Origin: Parasulfuritortus sp049322515
GTDB lineage: Bacteria > Pseudomonadota > Gammaproteobacteria > Burkholderiales > Thiobacillaceae
Assembly (NCBI GenBank): GCA_049322515.1
Contig: JBMOQW010000017.1
Coordinates: 1-64,000, forward strand
DNA: 64,000 nucleotides
Direction of reading: 5' to 3'
The notes beneath the pieces are model-generated. The model was not told the DNA's origin. It searched no databases and worked only from the letters and a program-made list of their open reading frames with translations. Shown piece after piece: positions 17,281-26,378 of the stretch; within the stretch, counting starts at the first letter, position 1; each line of letters opens with the position of its first letter. A program made the translations under genes and the position numbers.

Positions 17281-17565
17281 ATGACCCAGAAAACCCTGCT
17301 GATCCTGAGCCTGCTGATCGCCACCCCGGCCTTCGCGGACTGCACGCCGGAGCACTTGAGCGAAGAAGATCTCGCCATCATGGCTTCGGTCCGCCCGGCC
17401 ACCCTGTCGGCGGACACCCCCCGGATTGCACGGGCTGAGCGCATCCTGATCCATGGCCTGCATGACGATCTGGGCCGGGTCGGCCCGGACGATCTGTCCC
17501 AGATCCGCTCGGTCCAGCCGGAAGGTGCCCTCGTGGCGGCCTGCATCACGCCACGCAATCGCTGA
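17281..17565 (+). CDS. small exported protein of unknown function
   Basis: A 94-residue protein with a clear signal peptide (KTLLILSLLIATPAFA, cleavage before DCTPEH). The mature part is about 75 residues with two cysteines, one near each end (DCTPEH and AACITPR), which could form a disulfide. GAAAGG lies 10 bp upstream of the ATG. I do not recognise the family. The perfect FNR box and the overlapping AT-rich palindrome make it one of the most heavily regulated-looking genes here, suggesting a role under low oxygen or a specific stress. Confidence 0.7.
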   Translation: MTQKTLLILSLLIATPAFADCTPEHLSEEDLAIMASVRPATLSADTPRIARAERILIHGLHDDLGRVGPDDLSQIRSVQPEGALVAACITPRNR

Positions 17566-17626
17566 CCTCACGCAGGGGCGGGCAGCGCCCGCCGAGACCA
17601 TCCTGATTCCGGGATAATGGCGGGCC

Positions 17627-18682
17627 ATGACGGCCCGCTTCCCGACTTCCTCCCACGACGCATTCGCGGCCCGGCTGATTGCCTGGCAACGCCAACACGG
17701 CCGCCATGACCTGCCCTGGCAAGCCTCCGATCCCTACCCCATCTGGGTCTCGGAAATCATGCTCCAGCAAACCCAGGTCGATACCGTCATTCCCTACTTC
17801 CACCGGTTCATGGCGCGCTTTCCCACGGTCTCCGCGCTGGCCTCGGCGCCGGAGGACGCGGTCCTGCTGGCATGGAGCGGACTGGGCTACTATGCCCGCG
17901 CCCGGCATCTGCATGCCGCCGCACGGCGCATCATGACCGACCATGGCGGCTGCTTCCCGGACTCGGCAGCCGGCCTGCGCGACCTGCCCGGCATTGGCCG
18001 CTCGACCGCCGCCGCGATCGCCGCCTTTGCCTTTGGCGAGCGCACTGCCATCCTGGACGGCAACGTCAAGCGGGTGTTGTGCCGGATGTTCGCGATCGAA
18101 GGCTGGCCTGGCACCGCCTCGGTGGAAAAACGCCTCTGGGCGTTGGCCGAAGCCCTGCTGCCGGAGCACGCGATCGCCGCCTATACCCAGGGCCTCATGG
18201 ACCTCGGCGCCACCGTCTGCACCCGCGCCCGGCCACGCTGCTCGGCCTGCCCGTTCGCGGACACCTGCCAGGCGCGCATCCAGGACCGGGTCGCGGCACT
18301 GCCCACCCCGCGCCCGCGCCGGGTGCAGCCCGAGCGCACCACGTACATGCTCATGATTCGCCATGGCCGCGACTTCTTGCTCGAGAAACGCCCGGCGCCG
18401 GGTATCTGGGGCGGGCTCTGGAGCTTGCCCGAGTGCCCCCCGGAACAGGACCCCGAGCGCTGGCTCACGGCCCGCGGCCTGAAGCCAGTGACGCTGATCC
18501 AGCGCCCGTCCCTGAGCCATGCCTTTACCCATTTCCGGCTGCGCATCCTGCCGATCCTGGTCGAGGTCGAGCCCCTGTTGGTGGCGCCATGGCCCGGCTC
18601 GCGCTGGCTGGATCCCGAGGCCCTGGCCGAAGCCGCCCTGCCCACCCCGGTCCGCCGCCTGCTGAACGGATTGATCCGCTGA
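17627..18682 (+). CDS. mutY: A/G-specific adenine DNA glycosylase
   Basis: A 351-residue base-excision repair enzyme that removes adenine mispaired with 8-oxoguanine. Motifs are the helix-hairpin-helix LPGIGRSTAAAIAAFAFG, the catalytic-Asp segment ILDGNVKRVL, QQTQVDTVIPYF near the N-terminus, and the [4Fe-4S] ligands in CTRARPRCSACPFADTC (C-X6-C-X2-C-X5-C). The C-terminal NUDIX-like domain (about 235-350; RHGRDFLLEKRPAPGIWGGL) reads 8-oxoG. Length is normal. It converges on the esterase gene with only 6 bp between stops. Confidence 0.96.
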   Translation: MTARFPTSSHDAFAARLIAWQRQHGRHDLPWQASDPYPIWVSEIMLQQTQVDTVIPYFHRFMARFPTVSALASAPEDAVLLAWSGLGYYARARHLHAAARRIMTDHGGCFPDSAAGLRDLPGIGRSTAAAIAAFAFGERTAILDGNVKRVLCRMFAIEGWPGTASVEKRLWALAEALLPEHAIAAYTQGLMDLGATVCTRARPRCSACPFADTCQARIQDRVAALPTPRPRRVQPERTTYMLMIRHGRDFLLEKRPAPGIWGGLWSLPECPPEQDPERWLTARGLKPVTLIQRPSLSHAFTHFRLRILPILVEVEPLLVAPWPGSRWLDPEALAEAALPTPVRRLLNGLIR

Positions 18683-18688
18683 ACGGCT

Positions 18689-20005
18689 TCAAGGGCCGTT
18701 GTGAACGTCCTCCAGGAGGGTCAACGGACGGGTGTCCGGCACGAACAGCAAGGCATCGAAGCGCCAGGGCACCCGGCACGGCAAGTAATAGGCTGAATCC
18801 AGGTCGGCCAGGTAGACGACGCCAATGCCCCGCTGGTAGACGGTCTGGTTGAGCGCCGGGGATTCACGCGCCGAGGCCCCGAACAGGAAGTAGCCGGACG
18901 ACGGACCGGCGAGCTGGGCATCCAGCGTCTCCGGCAGGGCCGTGGGCAGGGTCATCGTTTCCGGTGGCTCGCCCCAGGCAGGCGCCGCCCAGGTCTGGCC
19001 CCGCGTGGTCGCAAACCCGACGATGAAGACATTGTCGATGCCAAGTGACTGCCGGCTGAGCTGGCCGATGTTCTGGAGCCCATTCCAGGCCAGGGCGGTG
19101 TACCAGGCATCGCCGACATGGCTGTTGTGCGCCCAGACGATTCCCTTCTTCGGCGCGCGGCCGCGCGTGTCGAGCAAATCGGCCAGGGTTTCCCACATAT
19201 GGCCGACCCGGACATTCCAGGACGGCCCATCGACCGTCGACGAGGCTCGGTAATACGCCTCGGCATTGCGCAGGGCGCGCATCAGGGCAACCAGGTCGGC
19301 GTCGCCCTCGAGGCTGGCAGCCGACTTCAACCGGGCCTCCGCCGCGGCCAGCGCCGTGTCGCACGCGGTCGCCCCCTCGGCGAGCGCCCGGGCATAAGCC
19401 AGACCGTCCTCGCCATGGCGGAACATGCACTCGAGATCGCGCGCGAGGGCGGCGGCCAAGTCGGCATCCTGCTTGACGAGGGCCGCCAGCAAGGCCCGCC
19501 TGGCCAGCTCGGGTCCGTAGACATCCATGCCACGCAACGCGACCCGCTCGGCCATGGGCAGGCTCGCGTTGTGGCCATGCAGCCACTCGGCGAACTCGGC
19601 GAACTCCTGGTTGCGCCAGAGCCAGGCCGGCCAGCGGGTTACCGCAGCCAGGGCTTCGGCCGCGGAAGGGGGCGCGCCCGGCAGGCCCCGGACATAGGCA
19701 TCGAGCGGCATCAGCGAGGGCCAATCGGCCTCGACCGCGACGAAGTTGAAGCGTTGTTCCGCGACCAGGCGCCGGGAGATTGCCGCGCGCCAGGCATAGA
19801 ACTCATGGCTGCCGTGGGTCGACTCACCGAGCAGGACCAAGCGACGCGCACCGGCCGCCTCGACCAGCGGCGTCAGGTCGGCGGCGGAGACCAGCGGCCG
19901 CGAGGCCTCGGCACGCAGGCGCGCCCAGGCCGACCCGGTCTCCGGCGCCTGGGCCAGCGCCACGGTCGTGCAAAACAACAGAAGCCACAGCCCGATCGCA
20001 TTCAT
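18689..20005 (-). CDS. exported erythromycin-esterase-like protein
   Basis: A 438-residue protein of the erythromycin esterase superfamily. It has an N-terminal signal peptide (IGLWLLLFCTTVALA) and family motifs LLGESTHGSHEFY (Glu and His of the active site), VAVEADWPS and VWAHNSHVGDA. Most members are not macrolide-resistance enzymes and their substrates are unknown, so resistance should not be inferred. The gene sits alone between mutY (convergent) and the hybrid kinase (same strand, 77 bp away). Confidence 0.85.
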   Translation of the reverse strand: MNAIGLWLLLFCTTVALAQAPETGSAWARLRAEASRPLVSAADLTPLVEAAGARRLVLLGESTHGSHEFYAWRAAISRRLVAEQRFNFVAVEADWPSLMPLDAYVRGLPGAPPSAAEALAAVTRWPAWLWRNQEFAEFAEWLHGHNASLPMAERVALRGMDVYGPELARRALLAALVKQDADLAAALARDLECMFRHGEDGLAYARALAEGATACDTALAAAEARLKSAASLEGDADLVALMRALRNAEAYYRASSTVDGPSWNVRVGHMWETLADLLDTRGRAPKKGIVWAHNSHVGDAWYTALAWNGLQNIGQLSRQSLGIDNVFIVGFATTRGQTWAAPAWGEPPETMTLPTALPETLDAQLAGPSSGYFLFGASARESPALNQTVYQRGIGVVYLADLDSAYYLPCRVPWRFDALLFVPDTRPLTLLEDVHNGP

Positions 20006-20082
20006 ATCCCGTCCATGCCCTCCTCGAGTGTGCGGCCGGCCAGGGACAAGCGGCCGGACCCGCGTGCGCCACGAAGTGCCCC

Positions 20083-22032
20083 TCAGGCGGGCATGCTGTC
20101 CTCGATGGCGCGCAACAAATCCTTGGGCGCCAGCGGCTTGGTCATGAAAGTGATGTCCGGGCGCCCGTACAGAGTATCCGCCAGACCGATCTCCCCGGAA
20201 AAGACCACCGCGCCGATACCGGGAAAACTCTGGCGCGCCAGTTCGATGACTTCGATCGCGGTATGCTGCCCGGGCAGCCGGAAATCGGAGATGACGACAT
20301 CCGGGCAGCGCTCCAGGGTATCGATGGCCTCCCGGAACTGCTCGAACGAGGCGTAGGCTTCATAACGAATGTCGACTGCATCGAACAAGGCTGCGGTCGA
20401 GTCGAGTACCAGCGGATCGTCCTCCACCAGCAGGACATAACAGCGGCCCAGGTCACGAGTACCTGAGTCGGCGACCACCGGATCGATCGCCGGGACCCCC
20501 GGTGCCACAGCCACCCGAGGCAGGGACAGGGTGAAGCGGCTGCCTTCATTCAGCACGGAAGTCACTTCGATGGCATGGCCGGGCAAATTGGCGACCATGG
20601 CGCGCACGATCGACAGCCCCAGACCAACGCCCTTTTCGCTCTGGCCCCGGTGGTTGTCGGCCTGGAAGAAGGGTTCGAAGATCGCCTGGGTCTCGATGAA
20701 CCGGGCATCGATGCCCACCCCATTGTCGATCACGCTCACCCGGACCCGATCCTCGGCGACGGACAAGACCACGGTCACGCTGGGCTGCGCGCGGTCCGCT
20801 GCCCGGTACTTGATGCCATTGCCGATCAGGTTGAGCAGGATGCGCTCGATGAAGGCCGGGTCACTCTGGACGTGCACCGGCCCGCCCACCTCGGCGCGCC
20901 AGGTCAGGTCGACCCGGCTTTCCAGGGCGACCGCGTGCTGCTGGCCGACGACCCCCTCGATCATCCGGGTCAATTCGACCGGGCCGATCTCGGCCCGGAT
21001 CAAGCCAGACTCGAGCCTGGACAGATTCAGGATCGCGCTCAGCTGCTTGCGCATGGTGTCTTCCGCCGTCTGCATCAGGGCCAGCAATGGCAGGACCCGC
21101 TCCGGCGCGTTTTCCCGTGCGGCAAGCGTCATCGGATAGAGCGCATTGGAAATGGCCTGCAGGGGCTGGCGCAGATCATGCACGGCGCTGGCCAGGAACT
21201 TGGATTTGTCCCGATTGCGTTGCTCAGCCTCGGCGCGCAGGCTGGCCTGGGCATCGAGCAAAGCCCGCAAATGTGCCTCCGAGTCAGCCTTCAAGGCCTC
21301 GACTTCCGAGTTGCGCTGGTTCAGGGCCTCGTTGATGCGGTGCAGATCCTGCTCGTTGATGAAGGTCTGCCGCTCGGCCCGCTCGAATTGCACGCCGATG
21401 CCATACCCGATGGCCCCGACGGTGAGCAATAGCCAGCTGCTCAACATGGAATAGGCTTCCCGTTCCGCAGCCAGCATGGGGGAAACTTCGGTCATGGTCC
21501 GGTACCAGAGCACCGCGAGTTCCAGGGTGCCGACGAAGGCAATCATCAGCACGATATCGCGCGCGCGCAGGCGGAACAGGCCGTAGCAGAAGATGAGCAG
21601 GACCACCATCCCGAGCAGGTAATACAGATACTCGTACGGAAACGGCGCGATGAACTGCTTGAACATGATCACCCCGGCGGCGACCACGCAGCCGGCCACC
21701 GTCGTGCGCGAAGCGTAGCGCTCATCCTCGGTGAAGCGGGGCGTGAAGATCGTCGCCGCGTAGAACAGCACCAGCATGACCGAGCCCATCAGGTGCAGCC
21801 CCAGCAACTCGGTACTCACGCTGGCGAACCTGGGGTCGGCCTTGATCAGAAGCAGATCGACCACCAGGTAGAGCAGCCAGGTCAGGACTGCCGCCGCACT
21901 CGAACTCAGGCGCAATTCACCATAACGGCGCGAGTAATGCCGGAGAAATTCGGCTTCCCGTTGGGCGGGCTCGAATGGCCTGGGCAGGACGAAGGTCTCA
22001 CGCCAGCCGTTCAGAATCGCGCGCAGGGTCAT
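20083..22032 (-). CDS. hybrid sensor histidine kinase/response regulator
   Basis: A 649-residue membrane protein starting at ATG 22032; an upstream in-frame extension has no support. Six hydrophobic segments span about residues 47-212, followed by a coiled coil (about 222-275), the phosphoacceptor H285 in VHDLRQPLQ, ATPase motifs NLIGNGIKYR and GVGLGLSIV, and a C-terminal receiver from about 530 (YVLLVEDDPLVLD) with phosphorylatable Asp in VVISDFRLPG. The HDLRQPL H-box is typical of a kinase subgroup with DUF-type MASE-like sensors. No cognate regulator is adjacent, so the partner is unknown. Confidence 0.9.
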   Translation of the reverse strand: MTLRAILNGWRETFVLPRPFEPAQREAEFLRHYSRRYGELRLSSSAAAVLTWLLYLVVDLLLIKADPRFASVSTELLGLHLMGSVMLVLFYAATIFTPRFTEDERYASRTTVAGCVVAAGVIMFKQFIAPFPYEYLYYLLGMVVLLIFCYGLFRLRARDIVLMIAFVGTLELAVLWYRTMTEVSPMLAAEREAYSMLSSWLLLTVGAIGYGIGVQFERAERQTFINEQDLHRINEALNQRNSEVEALKADSEAHLRALLDAQASLRAEAEQRNRDKSKFLASAVHDLRQPLQAISNALYPMTLAARENAPERVLPLLALMQTAEDTMRKQLSAILNLSRLESGLIRAEIGPVELTRMIEGVVGQQHAVALESRVDLTWRAEVGGPVHVQSDPAFIERILLNLIGNGIKYRAADRAQPSVTVVLSVAEDRVRVSVIDNGVGIDARFIETQAIFEPFFQADNHRGQSEKGVGLGLSIVRAMVANLPGHAIEVTSVLNEGSRFTLSLPRVAVAPGVPAIDPVVADSGTRDLGRCYVLLVEDDPLVLDSTAALFDAVDIRYEAYASFEQFREAIDTLERCPDVVISDFRLPGQHTAIEVIELARQSFPGIGAVVFSGEIGLADTLYGRPDITFMTKPLAPKDLLRAIEDSMPA

Positions 22033-22578
22033 GGCCGGACTCCTGAACGTGTCCGGTGGGAGTCGCGGGGACACCGGGCCTTGCAGCACACATCCAGCCG
22101 ACGGCATGGCGCCTGCCGATCACGAATGTCCGCCGGAACAGGTTCTGGACACGGGCACATCAACGTGGTGGATCGTGAAGGTGCCACCGGCACGCTGGGC
22201 TATGGGTGGAGACCATGAGTCTTCTCGGTGGGCTCGTCAACCGCGTGACGAACAACCCGGCCGATGATACGCGTGCCTAGGCGCCGCGAAGTTAGTCTAT
22301 CCATACCAACCTTGGACCCCACAGGTCGGATGACCCGCCGAGACCTGGCCGGAAGCCCCACGGGACGCGACCTGGCCCGCGCACTGGTCCAAATGCACCA
22401 GGATCTCAATGACGCCCCGTGGACGCCATGAAGTGACCGCCCGCACGACGGCCAAGTTCATCGTCGCCCGAATCGCACCCGCGCAGGGCTGGTCAGATCG
22501 CCGCGGTCTCATGCACCCATGAAAACGGGCGCCGAGGCGCCCGTTTTCATCGAGATCGCGGCCGAGACCGCCCCTGCA
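22033..22578. other. 546-bp stretch without a recognisable gene
   Basis: Between the hybrid kinase start and the hdrB stop I find no coding frame with family support. Its right end holds the hdrB terminator hairpin (22519-22550). The rest should contain the promoter of the kinase gene on the minus strand, but no convincing -35/-10 pair or known operator stood out. Confidence 0.6.
22519..22550 (-). terminator. bidirectional-looking terminator after hdrB
   Basis: ATGAAAACGGGCGC (22519-22532) and GCGCCCGTTTTCAT (22537-22550) form a perfect 14-bp stem with a 4-nt loop. On the minus strand the 3' arm ends in a GTTTTCAT tract, 29 bp after the hdrB stop, so it most likely ends the qmoA-qmoB-hdrC-hdrB transcript. 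Confidence 0.8.
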
Positions 22579-23475
22579 TCACTTGCTGGCGAACTCTTCC
22601 AGCTTCCTCGCCTTGATCACCTGGCCGTTCAGGCCGGCATCCTTGGCGGAGCCGCCGTAGGCCAGCACCATCAACTGGCTGTAATACAGCACCGGCATCT
22701 GGAACTTGGTGCCATACTTCTTGTTGATCTGCCCCTGATACACCTCGGTGTTGGCCTGGCACAGCGGGCACGGCGTCACCAGCATCTCGGCGCCACTGTC
22801 GTAAGCGGCTTCGATGATGTCCTTGATCTGGGCTTGTGCGCGATCCGGCTCGGAGAAGGCCAGCGCGCCACCGCAGCAGGTCACCTTCTGGTCGTACTGG
22901 GTCGCTTGCGCGCCCACCGACTCGATCAGCTTGTCCAGGTACATCGGGTTTTCATAGGACTCGCCGGCGATGCCGAACGGACGGTTGGTCTGGCAGCCGA
23001 CGTAGCCGGCGATCTTCATGCCTTCCAGCGGCTTCTTGACGTGGCTGGACAACTCGGCATAGCCGAGATCCTCGATCAGGACTTCGACCATGTGGCGGAC
23101 TTCGGGGATGACCTTGAGGTTGAGGCCGGCCTCCTTGAGCGCCTTGTTGGTGTCTTCCATGAGCACGTTGTTGTGCTCCAGGCGTTCTTTGGATTCGCGC
23201 GAGCCGAGCCAGCAGGCGGCACAGGTGGCGACGATGTCCTGGCCGGGCAGGTGCTGCTCGGACAGGGCGAAGTTGCGGGCGTTCATCGCCAGACGGGGCA
23301 GTTCGCCGGCCTCGGCATAGCTGATCGAGGCACCGCAGCAGTTCCAGTCCGGAATCTCGGTCATCTTGATGTCCAGCGTTTTGCACATGGACTCGACCGA
23401 CACCAGGTAGTTGGACGCAGAGGCGCCTTTCTGCGACGAGCAGCCGGGGTAGAACGCGTATTCTTTCTTAGCCAT
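22579..23475 (-). CDS. hdrB: HdrB-like subunit of a Qmo/Hdr complex
   Basis: A 298-residue protein with two CCG domains, the signature of heterodisulfide-reductase subunit B, which bind unusual [4Fe-4S] centres. First set: C12, C46-C47, C85 and C88 (WNCCGAS; CAAC). Second set: C161, C200-C201, C236 and C239 (TCCGGAL; CPLC). It lies 13 bp after hdrC. In Gram-positive sulfate reducers, and reportedly in Thiobacillus, HdrB and HdrC replace the membrane subunit QmoC; the same arrangement is seen here. The natural partner of this subunit is not proven. Confidence 0.93.
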   Translation of the reverse strand: MAKKEYAFYPGCSSQKGASASNYLVSVESMCKTLDIKMTEIPDWNCCGASISYAEAGELPRLAMNARNFALSEQHLPGQDIVATCAACWLGSRESKERLEHNNVLMEDTNKALKEAGLNLKVIPEVRHMVEVLIEDLGYAELSSHVKKPLEGMKIAGYVGCQTNRPFGIAGESYENPMYLDKLIESVGAQATQYDQKVTCCGGALAFSEPDRAQAQIKDIIEAAYDSGAEMLVTPCPLCQANTEVYQGQINKKYGTKFQMPVLYYSQLMVLAYGGSAKDAGLNGQVIKARKLEEFASK

Positions 23476-23488
23476 CTTGATTCACTCC

Positions 23489-24121
23489 TTAAGCCTTGCG
23501 GCCCTTGCGTTCGGCTTCCAGCTCACTTGCCTTGGCCAGCATGGCATGGATGCCCTTGATGTCCTTGCACTTGTGACCGCCGCCGAGCGCTTCCATCGGG
23601 TTCAGGCGGCCCGCCTTGACCAGGCCCAGGGCGACGTCCTGCATGGCCATGGCCTTCTTGATGCCTTCGCCGATGCCGTCCTTGAAGTACAGGGACTGGG
23701 TAAGCTTGACCTCGTTGACGCGGCCGGTCTTGATGGCGTTGTTCCAGAAGGTTTGCGACAGGTGCAGGGTCGGCTGGCCCTTGGGCGCGCGGCCGATCCG
23801 GTACGCGTACTCGGCGATGCCGTGCATGATGTGGGTGATCGGCACCTTGCGCGGGCAGCGCACGTAGCAGTTGTAGCAGGACACGCAGTTCCACATGGAG
23901 TTGGAGTCGAGCACCTCATCGCGCTTGCCGGCCCGGATCAACATGAAGATTTCCTGCGGGGGGTGATCCCAGGCCGTATGGAAGTTGGTCGGGCAGGAAC
24001 CGGAGCAGACGCCGCATTGCATGCACATCTTCACCCATTCGCCCATCTCGGCCTGTTCCTCGATCTCCTTGAGGAAGTTGCCCTGGTACTTCTGGGCCAT
24101 TTGCTGATTCATATCGCTCAT
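23489..24121 (-). CDS. hdrC: HdrC-like iron-sulfur subunit of a Qmo/Hdr complex
   Basis: A 210-residue ferredoxin-type protein with two classical [4Fe-4S] motifs, C33-X2-C36-X2-C39-X3-C43 (CMQCGVCSGSC) and C79-X2-C82-X2-C85-X3-C89 (CVSCYNCYVRC). It should carry electrons between the flavin subunits QmoA/QmoB and the HdrB centres. It lacks the cytochrome-b membrane domain that is fused to this module in QmoC. GGAGGAGAC is 5-13 bp before its start, and 13 bp separate it from qmoB. Confidence 0.93.
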   Translation of the reverse strand: MSDMNQQMAQKYQGNFLKEIEEQAEMGEWVKMCMQCGVCSGSCPTNFHTAWDHPPQEIFMLIRAGKRDEVLDSNSMWNCVSCYNCYVRCPRKVPITHIMHGIAEYAYRIGRAPKGQPTLHLSQTFWNNAIKTGRVNEVKLTQSLYFKDGIGEGIKKAMAMQDVALGLVKAGRLNPMEALGGGHKCKDIKGIHAMLAKASELEAERKGRKA

Positions 24122-24134
24122 CGCAGTCTCCTCC

Positions 24135-26375
24135 TTACAGGCCCTTGAAGGGCGACGGGCCCATCTCGACGATCTTCGCCGCGTACTCGTTGATCTTCTT
24201 CGGCAGCGTGTCGACGTCGGTGATGGCGACTTCCAGGTCCATCAGTCGCTCGGTTTCCAGGTTCATGCCCTTGAGGGTGTCATAGACCTTGGACATGCGG
24301 TAGCGGCCCAGTTCAGAACCCTTGACGAAGTGGCACTGGTACTGCTCGCCGTGCTTGCAGCCCATGAGCATGACGCCGTCGTAGCCGGAGTTCAGCGCGT
24401 CGGTGATCCAGATGGTGTTCACGGAACCGAGGCAACGCACCGGGATGACGCGCACGAACGGGTCGTAGGCGTTGCGGTTCATGCCGGCCATGTCGAGCGC
24501 CGGGTAGGCGTCGTTCTCGCAGGCCAGGATGAGCACGCGCGGCTTCTCGGAGAACTCGTCGGGAATGTCGACCGCCTTGATCTGGGCGCCGACAGTATTG
24601 ACCGAATAGTTCTCGAACGAGATCACGCGCACCGGGCAGGCGCCCATGCAGGTGCCGCAGCGGCGGCAACGCGACTCGTTGAACAGCGGGAAGCGCTTCT
24701 CGTCTTCGTCGATGGCGCCGAACGGGCATTCCACCGTGCAGCGCTTGCACTGGGTGCAGCCTTCGAGGCGGGCGGTCGGGAAGCTGAGGTCGCCGGCGCG
24801 CGGGTGCGCGGCCTTGCCCAGACCGGCGTTCTCCATGGCCTGGATCGCCTTCATGGCGGCGCCAGTGGCGTCCTCCGTGGCCTGGGCGATGTCCATCGGA
24901 CGGCGCACCGGGCCGGCGGCGTACATGGCGGTCCGGCGGGTCTCGTAGGGGAAGCAGATGAAGTGGCTGTCGTTGAAGCCGTGCTTGAACTGGGGAATGT
25001 CCGGGCCCTGCCGGTAGTCCAGGTTCAGCACCGACTTGGACATCATCTGGATGACCTGTTCCTTGGCCGCCTCGTCACCGCCCTCGGCAGCGCGGTTGGC
25101 TTCGTTCAGCTGGTCCAGATCGGGACCGGTGGTCGGCACCATGCCGGTGGCCAGGACCACCAGGTCGGCGTCGGCCGAAGTGTCTTCATTCAGGATCAGG
25201 TCCTTGAACTGGACCTTGCAGGTGTCACCACCGGTCACCTGGCTGACCACGCCCTTGCGGAACACGATGCCCATGTTCTGGGCGGCGCGGTAGAAGTCCT
25301 CGTTGTTGCCGGGCATGCGCAGGTCGGTAAACAGGATCACCGTCTCGACGTCCGGGTTGGCGTCCTTGAAGTACATGGCCTGCTTGACGCTGGTGGCGCA
25401 GCAGTGGCCGGAACAGTAGGACAGGTGCTCGCCGGTGGTGTCGCGCTGGCCGGCACACTGGACGAACACCGCGGTCTTCACTTCCTTGCCGTCAGCACGC
25501 TTGATGGCACCGCCATTGGCCGCCTTGGCCAGCGCTTCCAGGCCGAGCTGGTCGACCACGTTGCTTTGGCCGCCGCCCAGGTGGCCGAGCTTGTTCACGT
25601 CATACGTCGTGAAGCCGGAGGCCTGGATGATGGCGCCGATATCCTCGGTCGAAGTGGAGCCGCTCTCCACGGTGATGTCGACCTTGAAACGGCCAGGGGC
25701 ACCGCTGGTCTTGGTGACGGTGGCGTTCAGGTAGACCTTGATGTTGGCATCGGCATCGATCTGGCTGACCAGGTCGGCCACGCCATTGTCCATCGGGGCC
25801 TTGAACGGCTCGCGGTTGGGAATCCGCTTCCACAGTTTGGCAGCCGTGCCGCCCAGGGCACCGGTCTTCTCGACCAGGACCACCTTGTAGCCGGTCTTGG
25901 ACGCCTCGATGGCCGCCGTCATGCCGGACATGCCACCGCCCACCACCAGCAGGGTTTTGCTGGTGCCGGTGTTCTGGTTGCCCTCGGGGACCTTCATCGC
26001 CTTCACTTCGGCGCAGGCCATGCGGACGTAGTCCTCGGCCATTTCCTGGGTGGTCTCGCGCGCTTCGTCGGTATCCGGTCGAATCCAGATCACGCCTTCG
26101 CGCAGGTTGCCGCGGCTCATGGCCACGGTCGGGAAGTTGAACGCCTCGGTCTTGGCCCGGCGCGAGCAGGCGCAGATGGCGGCGTGGGTGACGCCTTCGT
26201 TGTCGATGTCGTTCTTGATCATTGCCACGCCTTCGGCGGAGCAGAGGAAGGCGTGCTCGCGCACGAGGGCCATCTTGCCTTCCTTGGTGGCGATCTTGAC
26301 CAGGGCGGCGGTATCCAGGCGATTGCCCAGCTCGCAGCCCGTGCAGATGTAAGCAGCGTGTTTGATGTCAGCCAT
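24135..26375 (-). CDS. qmoB: QmoB, HdrA/MvhD-like flavoprotein of the Qmo complex
   Basis: A 746-residue iron-sulfur flavoprotein. An HdrA-like N-terminal region with Cys residues (ICTGCELGNRLDT; AAICACSRRAK) precedes the FAD-binding motif VVGGGMSGMTAAIEAS (about 144-160), a mid-region cysteine set (SGHCCATS), two ferredoxin motifs (CTQCKRCTVECP, CRRCGTCMGACP near 555-600) and a C-terminal MvhD-like domain (about 625-745; LILACENDAYPALDMAG). Order and composition match QmoB, which transfers electrons with QmoA between APS reductase and the membrane pool. qmoA stops 3 bp upstream of its start. Confidence 0.94.
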   Translation of the reverse strand: MADIKHAAYICTGCELGNRLDTAALVKIATKEGKMALVREHAFLCSAEGVAMIKNDIDNEGVTHAAICACSRRAKTEAFNFPTVAMSRGNLREGVIWIRPDTDEARETTQEMAEDYVRMACAEVKAMKVPEGNQNTGTSKTLLVVGGGMSGMTAAIEASKTGYKVVLVEKTGALGGTAAKLWKRIPNREPFKAPMDNGVADLVSQIDADANIKVYLNATVTKTSGAPGRFKVDITVESGSTSTEDIGAIIQASGFTTYDVNKLGHLGGGQSNVVDQLGLEALAKAANGGAIKRADGKEVKTAVFVQCAGQRDTTGEHLSYCSGHCCATSVKQAMYFKDANPDVETVILFTDLRMPGNNEDFYRAAQNMGIVFRKGVVSQVTGGDTCKVQFKDLILNEDTSADADLVVLATGMVPTTGPDLDQLNEANRAAEGGDEAAKEQVIQMMSKSVLNLDYRQGPDIPQFKHGFNDSHFICFPYETRRTAMYAAGPVRRPMDIAQATEDATGAAMKAIQAMENAGLGKAAHPRAGDLSFPTARLEGCTQCKRCTVECPFGAIDEDEKRFPLFNESRCRRCGTCMGACPVRVISFENYSVNTVGAQIKAVDIPDEFSEKPRVLILACENDAYPALDMAGMNRNAYDPFVRVIPVRCLGSVNTIWITDALNSGYDGVMLMGCKHGEQYQCHFVKGSELGRYRMSKVYDTLKGMNLETERLMDLEVAITDVDTLPKKINEYAAKIVEMGPSPFKGL

Positions 26376-26378
26376 TTC

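Noticed and set aside
22110..22518. Possible small genes in the kinase-hdrB gap
   Set aside because: No frame had a convincing start, Shine-Dalgarno and composition; nothing matched a known family.
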